Under the pieces are notes generated by a model, which did no database searches, was not told where the DNA came from, and saw nothing but the letters and a program-made list of their open reading frames with translations. Made by a program: the position numbers and the translations under genes. Below, one piece after another: positions 20,175 to 28,239 of a stretch of DNA of 64,000 nt. Position 1 is the first letter of the stretch. The number at the start of each line of letters is the position of its first letter. This DNA is from an uncultured Alphaproteobacteria bacterium. GTDB lineage: Bacteria; Pseudomonadota; Alphaproteobacteria; UBA2966. The stretch covers positions 1,882,001 to 1,946,000 of the forward strand of contig OY282368.1 of NCBI GenBank assembly GCA_958295725.1, read 5' to 3'.

Positions 20175-22541
20175 ATGGAGAGCGCCGCCAGTCCGTTCGG
20201 CACGCCGGGTCCGGGTCTGTTCGACCGACCTGCGGGCGGGGCGAGCGCGTTGTACCGCGTCACGGAGGCGGACCGGGGCACGGTGGAGCGGCCGCTTCTG
20301 TCGCCGCACCTGGAGGTCCGCCCGGTCGGCGGCGAGGCGGCGCTTCTGGTCTCGGAGAGCTTCAACGCGTTGCTCTACGGGCAGCGTTATCTCGATCTCC
20401 TGCCGTTGCTCGACGGGACCCGCACGCGCCACGAGATCGCGGCCGCGCTGTCGGGGACGTACCGTCCTCTGGAGACGCAGACGGCGCTGGTGTCGCTGGC
20501 GTCGAAGGGCTACGTGGTTTCGGGCGGGTTCGGGATGGACCGGGACGCGGCGGCGTTCTGGTGCTCTGTGGGCGTGTCGCCCCTGTGGGCGGAGGGCCGT
20601 CTGGGTTCGGCGCGGGTGGCGGTTTCGGGGGACGCGGGCGGTCGTCTGGCTGCGGGTCTGGCGGCGATGGGCCTGTCTGTGACTGCGGACGCGGACGGGG
20701 ACGGCGCGACGCTGCACGTGATCCGCGCGTCAGACTATCTCGACGAGGAGCACGCCGGGGTCAACCGTCGTCATCTGGCATCGGGGACGCCGTGGCTTCT
20801 GGTGAAGGCGGACGGCGTGTGGCCGTTGTTCGGCCCGGTGTTCCGCCCGGGCGAGGGCGGGGCGTGCTGGGCGTGTCTGGCGCACCGGATGCGCGGCAAC
20901 GACGAGGTCGGGAACTTCCTGCGCAACACCGGGGGCGATGGCGCGGCCGCCTCGCCGCGGGCGTCGGCGCCGCCGTTCGCGGAGGCGGTCCTGGGCCTGG
21001 CGGCGATGGAGATCGCGCGCTGGGTGGTTCTGGGGGAGGCGTCGGGGCTGCACGAGGACGTGCTGTCGCTGTCGCTGTACGACCTCGCCGGGGCGCGGCA
21101 TCCGGTGACGCGGCGCCCGCAGTGCGCGGCGTGCGGGGACGAGGCGCTGTACCGGCCCGACCGGGCGTCGGTCCCGGTGGTTCTGGGTTCGAGTCCGAAG
21201 CCGGTGTGGAACAGCGGCGGTCTGCGTTCGGTTCCGCCGGGGGAGACGGTTCGCAAGTACCGTCATCTGGTGAGTCCGGTCAGCGGCGTGGTGACGCAGT
21301 TGATACGGACGACGGACCCGGCGGATTCGTGGCTGCACGTGTACTGGGCGGGGAGCAACCTGGCGCTGAAGGCGGACAGCCTGCATCTTCTGCGCACCAG
21401 CTTGCGGACCAAGAGTTCGGGCAAGGGGAGCACGGCGGAGCAGGCGGAGGCGAGCGCGCTGTGCGAGGCGGTGGAGCGCTACTCGGGGGTGTATCACGGC
21501 GACGAGATCCGGCGCCGCGCGCGCTTCGAGGACTTCGCGGCGGGCGAGGCGATCCACCCCAACGATGTGATGCTGTACAGCGAGCGTCAGTACGAGCGGG
21601 CGGAGGAGATCAACGCCCTCGGGGCGCGGTTCAACTACGTCACGGCGCGGTTCGATCCGTCGGTCGCGATGGACTGGACGCCGGTGTGGTCTCTGACGGC
21701 GGGCCGCTGGCGCTGGCTGCCGACGGCGCTGTTGTACTTCTCGGCGCCGGCCGAGGGCGGTGTCGTCTACTGCGGGCCGGATTCGAACGGGTGCGCGGCG
21801 GGGAACACGCTGGAGGAGGCGGTTCTCCAGGGTTTTTTCGAGTTGGCGGAGCGCGACGCGTTCGCGTGCTGGTGGTACAACCGGCTGTCGCTGCCGGAGG
21901 CGGACCTCGACGGCTTCGGCGACGATTATCTGTCGCGGGCGCGGGAGTACTACGCCTCCTTCAACCGCGAGATCTGGCTTCTGGACGCGACCAACGACCT
22001 CGGGGTTCCGGTGTTCGTGGCGGTCTCTCGGCGCGCCGACAAGGAGGCCGAGGACATCGTGTTCGCGGCCGGGGCGCATACCGACCCTCATATCGCGGCG
22101 CTGCGGGCGGTGTGCGAGATGAACCAGGACCTGAGCACGGTGCGCGACGTGGGCATCGACGGGGAGGACTATACCTACGACGACCCGGAGACCCTGTGGT
22201 GGTGGAAGAACGCGAAGCTGTCGGAGCATCCGTATCTGGCGCCGGCGGCGGGTGGGGCGAAGCGCGTGGCGTCGGACTACGCGGTGCCGGAGACGACGGA
22301 CCTTCGGGAGGACGTGGAGCATTGCCGGGCGCTGGTGGAAGGCAAGGGTCTGGAGTTCCTGGTGCTGGACCAGACGCGCCCGGACATCGGGATGCCGGTG
22401 GCGAAGACGATCGTTCCGGGGCTGCGGCATTTCTGGATGCGCTTCGGTCCGGGGCGGCTCTACGACGTGCCGGTGGCGATGGGGCTGCGCGACACGCCCA
22501 CGCCCGAGGCCGAACTCAACCCCATCGCGATCTTCTTCTGA
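20175..22541 (+). CDS. Fused TOMM cyclodehydratase (leader-binding domain plus YcaO), copy 1
   Basis: A 788-residue enzyme expected to bind the precursor leader and convert Cys/Ser/Thr of the core to azolines using ATP. Residues about 40-120 (HLEVRPVGGE to KGYVVSG) look like the PqqD-type leader-recognition fold. CWAC (231-234) and CAAC (317-320) are the paired CxxC zinc site of the C/E1-like part. The YcaO domain (about 395-788) keeps the ATP-site motifs: SALCEAVER (427-435), NGCAAGN (538-544), ELAERDA (556-562) and LDQTRPD. The C-terminus ends PIAIFF, not the classical Pro-rich tail. The ATG at 20175 is preceded by CGGAG and matches the start of copy 2. It opens the plus-strand part of the locus. 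Confidence 0.9.
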   Translation: MESAASPFGTPGPGLFDRPAGGASALYRVTEADRGTVERPLLSPHLEVRPVGGEAALLVSESFNALLYGQRYLDLLPLLDGTRTRHEIAAALSGTYRPLETQTALVSLASKGYVVSGGFGMDRDAAAFWCSVGVSPLWAEGRLGSARVAVSGDAGGRLAAGLAAMGLSVTADADGDGATLHVIRASDYLDEEHAGVNRRHLASGTPWLLVKADGVWPLFGPVFRPGEGGACWACLAHRMRGNDEVGNFLRNTGGDGAAASPRASAPPFAEAVLGLAAMEIARWVVLGEASGLHEDVLSLSLYDLAGARHPVTRRPQCAACGDEALYRPDRASVPVVLGSSPKPVWNSGGLRSVPPGETVRKYRHLVSPVSGVVTQLIRTTDPADSWLHVYWAGSNLALKADSLHLLRTSLRTKSSGKGSTAEQAEASALCEAVERYSGVYHGDEIRRRARFEDFAAGEAIHPNDVMLYSERQYERAEEINALGARFNYVTARFDPSVAMDWTPVWSLTAGRWRWLPTALLYFSAPAEGGVVYCGPDSNGCAAGNTLEEAVLQGFFELAERDAFACWWYNRLSLPEADLDGFGDDYLSRAREYYASFNREIWLLDATNDLGVPVFVAVSRRADKEAEDIVFAAGAHTDPHIAALRAVCEMNQDLSTVRDVGIDGEDYTYDDPETLWWWKNAKLSEHPYLAPAAGGAKRVASDYAVPETTDLREDVEHCRALVEGKGLEFLVLDQTRPDIGMPVAKTIVPGLRHFWMRFGPGRLYDVPVAMGLRDTPTPEAELNPIAIFF

Positions 22542-22658
22542 GCGGAGCCTTCGGGACGCGGGCCGGGCCGAATGGCGATCCGTGCGTCGTCGCGGACACG
22601 GCGACGCCGCGCACCATGGCCAAGACGGGAAATCCGGGGTTCCGGTTCCGATAATCTC

Positions 22659-22687
22659 TTGACTGTCGATCACATTTACCGTAGGAG
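22659..22687 (+). promoter_or_regulatory. Possible promoter for the NHLP-leader/TolC/PhyH genes
   Basis: TTGACT (22659-22664) is five of six to the -35 consensus; 17 bases later lies TAGGAG (22682-22687), a weak -10. The patch is lower in GC than its flanks and sits in the 244-base gap after the first YcaO gene, about 100 bases before the small leader gene. Confidence 0.35.
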
Positions 22688-22785
22688 TACTTTCCGAACC
22701 TGACGGGTCGGGGATCGATGCGGTTCGGAGGAGTGGTGAATCTCGTCCCCGTTTCAATGGTGCAATCGCGAAGAGAATACAGGTC

Positions 22786-23046
22786 ATGTCCGACGCTACG
22801 AACAATCCCGATCTCGACAAGGCGCTCTCGGATCTCACTCCCGAGCGTGTCGAACGCAATCAGCAGATCTACGCCGACATCGTCGCCAAGTACTACGGCG
22901 ACCCCGACTTCAAGGCGAAGGTGGACGCGGACCCGACCCGGGTGCTCAAGGACGAGGGCCTCGAGATCCCCGAAGGCGCCGCTGTCAAGCTGTTGTTCAA
23001 CACCGAGAAGCTCCTGCACATCGTGTTGCCGGCTCCTCTCGAGTAG
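22786..23046 (+). CDS. NHLP-type leader protein without a core peptide
   Basis: An 86-residue protein with the nitrile-hydratase-like leader pattern: helical QQIYADIVAKYYGDPDFK, KVDADPTRVLKDEGLEIPEG, then a beta-strand pair ending LLHIVLPAPLE. The other precursors of this locus continue past the equivalent of LP with a LSDE..L..VAGG hinge and a core; this one stops there. The TolC gene begins four bases after its stop, so no core can follow. It lacks the metal-binding CxxCSC of nitrile hydratase alpha. It may be a degenerate precursor, a decoy, or a free leader that activates the modifying enzymes. Co-transcribed with tolC. Confidence 0.8.
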   Translation: MSDATNNPDLDKALSDLTPERVERNQQIYADIVAKYYGDPDFKAKVDADPTRVLKDEGLEIPEGAAVKLLFNTEKLLHIVLPAPLE

Positions 23047-23049
23047 AAG

Positions 23050-24498
23050 ATGATCCGGCGGTCCGCGATCGCCGTTCTGGCGGCGTTGTCGGTCGCCTCC
23101 TCGCCGGCCCACGCGCTCACCATCGAGGAGGCGCTGGCCGAGGCAGCGCGGTCCAATCCGAACGTGCGGGCCGCCCGCGACGCGGCCCGCTCCGGCCACG
23201 AGGGCGTGCCCCTCGCCTTCTCGGCGTGGCTGCCGACGATCCATGTCAACGCGAGCGCGAGCGGCACCCGGCTCGGAACCACCACCAGGCAAACCGCTCC
23301 CACGCTTAGGTTCGTCCCGGTGATCGACACCGCCACGGGACTCCCGATCCGCGGCGGCAACGAGGCCGTTCCGTTTCCGGTGCCCGGCTTCGAGACTACC
23401 AGCGACGGCAGCGACAGGGAATCCCTGGAGCTCGTCTACACCCAGAACCTCTTCAGCAGCGGCCGGGACAGGGCGGGGCTGTACCGGGCCATGGAGAGCG
23501 TGCGGCAGAGCCACGCCACCGTCGAGGACACGGAGCAGATCGTGCTCCTGCGCACGGCCACGGCCTACCTCGACGTGCTCCGCGCCGGGCGCACCGTAAA
23601 GTTGCGCGAGGCTTCGCTCGTCTCTTTCGAGGCCCGGGCCCGCGAGACCAAGGCCCAGTTCCTGGTCGGGGATCGCACTCAGGCCGACGTCGCCCAGGCC
23701 GACGCGGAGCGGGAGATCGCCGCCGCCGACGTGGCGTCGGCCAAGGCCGATCTCGAAGTGCAGCAGGCCCTGTTCGAAGCGCTGGTAGGGATGCCGGCGG
23801 ACGATCTGGAGGCGGCGGGCGAGCCGGCCAATCTGCCCGAGACGCTGGATGCGGCGCTCGACGCGGCCCGGACCGAACGTCCCTCGGTGCGCGCCGCCTT
23901 GTACGCGGAGCGCGCCGCCGCACATGCGGTGCGCGCCGCCAAGGGAGACCTCGGACCGCGCGCCGATCTGAGGGCCACCGTCACCAGGACCATAGGGCAC
24001 GGCACCACCAACAGTACCGACCAGAGCATCGGCGTCCAGTTGGGCATACCGCTCTACCAGGCCGGTTCGGGCGGGGCGAGGCTCCGCCAGGCGCGACACG
24101 TCCTGGCGCAGCGGCAGGACCAGCGGGCCGCCGCGCAACGCGAAGCGGCGCAGCGGGCCGAGGGCGCCTGGCGCGAGTTGAACGCGGCCCGTCAGCGACG
24201 CGCGGCGCTCACGACTGCGGTGGAGGCGGCCCGCGTCGCGCTCACCGGTATCCGGCGCGAGGCCGAGATCGGCGAGCGCACGACGCGGGAGGTGCTGGAC
24301 GCCGAGCGGAGTCTCGTGCTGTACCAGGTCAGGGAGCTCACGGCGGAGCGCGACGCCGTCGTCCAGGCATACACGCTCCTGGAAGCGACCGGGGCGCTCA
24401 CGGCGCGTGAACTCGGAGTCCGGGGTCTGCCCGATCTCGGGCGCGAGGCCCGGAACACGCGCTGGAGCCTCAAGCCCGGCCTGATGTCGCTCGACTAG
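23050..24498 (+). CDS. TolC-type outer-membrane efflux protein
   Basis: Outer-membrane channel of 482 residues. The signal peptide covers residues 1-22 (SSPAHA), then LTIEEALAEAARSNPNVRAAR, the standard opening of TolC-family proteins. The two structural repeats with long coiled-coil helices rich in Ala/Glu/Arg are clear (about 150-250 and 355-445), and LVYTQNLFSSGR and LGIPLYQAGSGGAR are the two barrel-strand motifs. It should join the HlyD-type adaptor and NHLM ABC exporter encoded downstream on the other strand to carry the peptide product across the envelope. It starts four bases after the core-less leader gene. Confidence 0.92.
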   Translation: MIRRSAIAVLAALSVASSPAHALTIEEALAEAARSNPNVRAARDAARSGHEGVPLAFSAWLPTIHVNASASGTRLGTTTRQTAPTLRFVPVIDTATGLPIRGGNEAVPFPVPGFETTSDGSDRESLELVYTQNLFSSGRDRAGLYRAMESVRQSHATVEDTEQIVLLRTATAYLDVLRAGRTVKLREASLVSFEARARETKAQFLVGDRTQADVAQADAEREIAAADVASAKADLEVQQALFEALVGMPADDLEAAGEPANLPETLDAALDAARTERPSVRAALYAERAAAHAVRAAKGDLGPRADLRATVTRTIGHGTTNSTDQSIGVQLGIPLYQAGSGGARLRQARHVLAQRQDQRAAAQREAAQRAEGAWRELNAARQRRAALTTAVEAARVALTGIRREAEIGERTTREVLDAERSLVLYQVRELTAERDAVVQAYTLLEATGALTARELGVRGLPDLGREARNTRWSLKPGLMSLD

Positions 24499-24521
24499 AA
24501 ACCCGCCCCGGCGCCGCGAGG

Positions 24522-25322
24522 ATGACGTCGGACCTGCTCGATCGGTATCTCGAGGAGGGGTTCGTCCGTATCGGCGGCGTCTTCGGAGCCGGGGAGGTCG
24601 ATTCGGCGATCCGCTCGGTCGAGCACCTGCCGGACTGGGCCCGGCGCCGGAACCGCGACCGCAACATCCAGCGCATCCAGCCCCTCCAGTCGCGTCTCGT
24701 CGCCGGAGATCCGGCCTGGATCGCGGCGTTCTACGACAATCCGCGGCTCGACCGGTCCATCGACGCGATATTCGGGGAAAGGATACGGCCGGCTCCGAAG
24801 ATGTCGCGCGACCCCCATCTCACCGGTCTTCTGATCGAGCCCCTCGACCACTGGTGGTCGACGGGGCTGCACCGGGACTATCGCGACTTCCTGGAGAACC
24901 TGGATATCGATGCATGGAAGGCCCGGACCGGGGATCTGAGATACTTCAACCAGATCAACATCCCCCTGCTCCCCGATTCGAGCCTGTGGGTGATACCGGG
25001 CACGCACGCGCGGGACGACCGCGAAGGCGAGGCGCGCATGGTCGGGGCACGCTCCGGCTACCGCGACTGCCGGAGCCGCTCCATGGATCCCGAGGAGGTC
25101 GACGCCTTCCGGAGCGAACTTCTGGACGGGTTGGAGTCATGCGGCGCGGTCAACGTCGAGGCGTCCCCCGGCGATCTCGTCATCTACCGGAGCAACATGC
25201 TGCACTGCGGAATCTACGAGACCGGAGTGAAGCGGCTGACTCTGCACGATGCCGTCTATTCGGCGGAGTGGCACGAGTACGTGAAGTACGTGACCGGGCG
25301 GCCGGCGGGTCAGACGATCTGA
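24522..25322 (+). CDS. Phytanoyl-CoA dioxygenase-like (PhyH) 2-oxoglutarate/Fe(II) oxygenase
   Basis: A 266-residue non-heme iron oxygenase. His117-Arg-Asp119 (GLHRDYRDF) and His228 (NMLHCGIYE) form the facial triad, and Arg238 is placed to bind 2-oxoglutarate. SLWVIPGTHARDD and SPGDLVIYRS are typical PhyH segments. PhyH enzymes hydroxylate or halogenate small molecules and, in some RiPP pathways, side chains. It follows the TolC gene by 23 bases, so it is likely co-expressed with the export and leader genes. Its last 13 bases overlap the end of the convergent ABC transporter gene. Confidence 0.87.
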   Translation: MTSDLLDRYLEEGFVRIGGVFGAGEVDSAIRSVEHLPDWARRRNRDRNIQRIQPLQSRLVAGDPAWIAAFYDNPRLDRSIDAIFGERIRPAPKMSRDPHLTGLLIEPLDHWWSTGLHRDYRDFLENLDIDAWKARTGDLRYFNQINIPLLPDSSLWVIPGTHARDDREGEARMVGARSGYRDCRSRSMDPEEVDAFRSELLDGLESCGAVNVEASPGDLVIYRSNMLHCGIYETGVKRLTLHDAVYSAEWHEYVKYVTGRPAGQTI

Positions 25323-28234
25323 CGCCGCGCCAGGGCGGCGAAGGCGCCATCGCGCGCCATGAGATCGTCGTAGCGCCCGGTCTCGACGATCCGTCCCGCC
25401 TCCAGCACGTAGATCCGGTCGGCGTCCTGGACCGTGGTGAGACGGTGGGCGATCACCACGCGGGTGATGCTGAGCCGTTTCAGCGACGCCTGGACGATCG
25501 CCTGGGTGCGGTTGTCGAGGGCGCTGGTGGCTTCGTCGAACATCACGATGCGCGGCTTGCGGGCCAGGGCGCGGGCGATCAGCAGTCGCTGCTTCTGCCC
25601 GCCGGACAATCCGCCGCCTCCCTCGGGCAGCATCGTATGCATACCCATCGGCATCGCCTGGATATCGTCGTCGAGACCGACCGCCCGGGCGGCCTCCCAG
25701 GCTTCGTCCAGGGTCATCGAGGGGGAGGAGGAGGAGATGTTCTTGAAGATGCTGTCGGCGGCGAGCTGGCTGTTCTGCATGACCACTCCCATGCGGGAGC
25801 GGACCGCCGCCATGTCGAGGCTCGACAGATCGTGACCGTCGAGGAAGACCGCGCCCGAGTCCGGGTGCTCGAAGCCGAGCAGCAGGCGATAGAGCGTCGA
25901 TTTCCCGGAGCCGGACGGCCCGACGAAGGCCACGAAATCGCCCGGGCGGATATGGAAGGACACCCTGTCGACCGCGTTCGGGACCGACGGCAGATAGCGG
26001 AAGGAAACGTTGGCGAACTCGACGTCCCCGGTCAGCTCTCCCGGGTCGGCGCCGCCGACGGTCTCGGGTTGGGCTTCGAGGATCGGCTGGACGCGCTCGA
26101 AGAGCGGGATGACGGACACCACCGTCGTCCACGCGGCGGTCAGCCCGGTCATCGCGGCGGCGAACTGCCCGAAAGCGGCGTTGAAGGACAGGAAGTCCGC
26201 GAGGCCGAACCCGGCCTGCTGCCCGCCATCGATGAGCATGTACCAGATGAAGGCGAAGAGGGTGAGCGTGGCCAGCGGCGCGAACATGCTGTTGAAGGAA
26301 AGCTGGCCCGCGATCCAGCGGCGCGCGGCGAGCGTCTCGCGCTTCTGCGCGGCGTAGCGCTCCGCCCAGCGCGCGAGCGCGTCGGTTTCGGCGTTCGCCA
26401 TCCGGATCTTGGAGAGCCCGGTGATCAACTGAAAGACGAAGCCGTCGATCAATCCCTGGAGGGTGAACGCCGCGCGATGGTGACTTATCGCGCCGCGCGC
26501 GAAGATCCAGGTGGCGGCGATGAGGACGAGCAGCAGGGCCCCCGCGCACAGCGCGAGCCGCCAACTGTAATAGAACAGCAGGGCGTAGCTGAAGATGGAG
26601 AACACGCCGCCGATCACCGCGCTCGCGGTGGCGCCGGTCAGCATCTGCCGGATCATGGTGATGCCGTTCGCCCGGTCGGCCAGGTCGCCGGCGGTGAACT
26701 TGCGGAAGAACGGCGCCGGCAGAGAGAGCAGTCGAATCCAGACCGCGGCCTGGAGGTACTCGTCGACCCGGCCCTCGATTCGCAGCAACGCCAGGGCGCG
26801 CACCACGTCGAACGTCGCGGTGCCGAAAGCGGCGAGCAGGAGCGCGGCGAGGTAGGCGACCCACACCGGCGTGTCCACGCGCGGGATGACCTCGGCGAGA
26901 AGCTGGCCGGTCAGAACCGGGGTCAGCAGGGCGACCAGGGCACCGAGGACGGCCATGGCGATCAGGACGCCGAAATCCTTCCCGCGCCCGCGCGCGCCAT
27001 GCAGCAGCGCCGCCAGCCCGTCCCTGATCCGCGACGGAAGAGGCGGGTGGAGCATCATGCCGTGTCGCTCGATCGCGGCGGCCTCGCTTTCTCCCATGGT
27101 GAAAGTCGCGCCGGTGGCCGGATCGATCGCGCGATAGGCGCCGCGTTCGTCCGAAAGCAGGGCGAGCGGCCGTTTTTCCTCGCCCGCGAGCCCGACGAAG
27201 GAAGGCCCGTCCTGCCGCCACCAACCGGAAACGAGCGTGATTCCCCGCGAACGGATCCCGGACGCGCGGGCGATCGCCTCCACCGCCTCTCTCGGGTCGG
27301 CGGGTTCTTCCATGTTGCGCGGGATATCGAGCGGGACCCCCACGGATTCGGCGACGATGCTCACCGCCGTTTGCAGCGGCGTCCGATCGGCCGACGCGGC
27401 GACCTCGTGGGACCGCGTCGCGCCCAGCACCCCGCCGAGGCTCCCGAACAGCTTCTCCGCGGTCGCGCGGCGGGACTGTTGCAGTCTCCGATGGGTCTCT
27501 CCATGGTTCCGGAACTTCTCGTCCTCGGCGAGAGCCGCGTACTCCAGGACCAGGGCGCTGAAACGGTCGAAGGCCGGCCAGAGCCGCCCCGTGACGACGA
27601 CGGTCGGCGTGTGAAACGCCGAAATCTCGGTGTCGGCGTCCAGCTCGAACCAGGTCCGCTCGGACAGCGGCACGGGGTGGCTGCCGGCTTCGAAGACCAG
27701 TCCCTCGTGTCCGGTGAAGCGCATCGGCCGGTTGGCGGTGGCCCAGATGATGTCCGAGTGATGCGCGCTCACGGCGGAACCCGCGGGATAGGGCACGTTC
27801 GGGTCGGCGTCGAGCAGCATCGCGTCGCGCGGCGGCGGGCGCTTGCCGCGAACCATGAACTCCGAGAGCCGGGCGATCCATTCGTCGATCCAGATCGTCG
27901 CGTCGAGGTCGAAATTATCCTCGGAGGCGATGCCGGCGCGCGTGCCCGCGGTGATGACCGCATCCATGGAAGGCACGGCCATGAAGCTGAAGAGCGCCGA
28001 TCCTCTGGGCCCCGTCAGGCGTTGGGCGCCCAGGCACATCGCCCCGGCGGGTACGCGGGTGACGAAGGGCGTGCGACTGGTCACCGCGTTGTCGAGCAAC
28101 TCGACCGCGAAGATATCCAGGTGTCCGCTCTCGACCCAGAAGGCGCGGCCGGGCTCGTCCATGAGGAAGGGCTGGTTCCCCCCGACCCTGAAGGAGACGC
28201 CCTCGATACGCTCGGTGACGGTGTTGTCGGCCAT
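25310..28234 (-). CDS. NHLM bacteriocin-system ABC transporter, ATP-binding protein
   Basis: A 974-residue half-transporter of the type paired with NHLP/NHLM peptide clusters. The N-terminal about 400 residues form a soluble region (AFWVESGHLDIFAV, cyclic-nucleotide-like beta fold) not found in ordinary exporters. A membrane domain follows (about 420-700), then the nucleotide-binding domain with GPSGSGKST, LSGGQKQR, IVMFDEATSALD and VIAHRLTTV. There is no C39 peptidase here; that lies in the partner encoded upstream. The ATG at 28234 is five bases after the partner's stop, implying coupled synthesis of a heterodimer. It should export the modified peptide. Confidence 0.92.
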   Translation of the reverse strand: MADNTVTERIEGVSFRVGGNQPFLMDEPGRAFWVESGHLDIFAVELLDNAVTSRTPFVTRVPAGAMCLGAQRLTGPRGSALFSFMAVPSMDAVITAGTRAGIASEDNFDLDATIWIDEWIARLSEFMVRGKRPPPRDAMLLDADPNVPYPAGSAVSAHHSDIIWATANRPMRFTGHEGLVFEAGSHPVPLSERTWFELDADTEISAFHTPTVVVTGRLWPAFDRFSALVLEYAALAEDEKFRNHGETHRRLQQSRRATAEKLFGSLGGVLGATRSHEVAASADRTPLQTAVSIVAESVGVPLDIPRNMEEPADPREAVEAIARASGIRSRGITLVSGWWRQDGPSFVGLAGEEKRPLALLSDERGAYRAIDPATGATFTMGESEAAAIERHGMMLHPPLPSRIRDGLAALLHGARGRGKDFGVLIAMAVLGALVALLTPVLTGQLLAEVIPRVDTPVWVAYLAALLLAAFGTATFDVVRALALLRIEGRVDEYLQAAVWIRLLSLPAPFFRKFTAGDLADRANGITMIRQMLTGATASAVIGGVFSIFSYALLFYYSWRLALCAGALLLVLIAATWIFARGAISHHRAAFTLQGLIDGFVFQLITGLSKIRMANAETDALARWAERYAAQKRETLAARRWIAGQLSFNSMFAPLATLTLFAFIWYMLIDGGQQAGFGLADFLSFNAAFGQFAAAMTGLTAAWTTVVSVIPLFERVQPILEAQPETVGGADPGELTGDVEFANVSFRYLPSVPNAVDRVSFHIRPGDFVAFVGPSGSGKSTLYRLLLGFEHPDSGAVFLDGHDLSSLDMAAVRSRMGVVMQNSQLAADSIFKNISSSSPSMTLDEAWEAARAVGLDDDIQAMPMGMHTMLPEGGGGLSGGQKQRLLIARALARKPRIVMFDEATSALDNRTQAIVQASLKRLSITRVVIAHRLTTVQDADRIYVLEAGRIVETGRYDDLMARDGAFAALARRQIV

Positions 28235-28239
28235 TCGCT

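Noticed and set aside
22786..23046. Nitrile hydratase alpha subunit
   Set aside because: The protein shares only the leader-like part; it lacks the metal-binding CxxCSC motif and is far too short.
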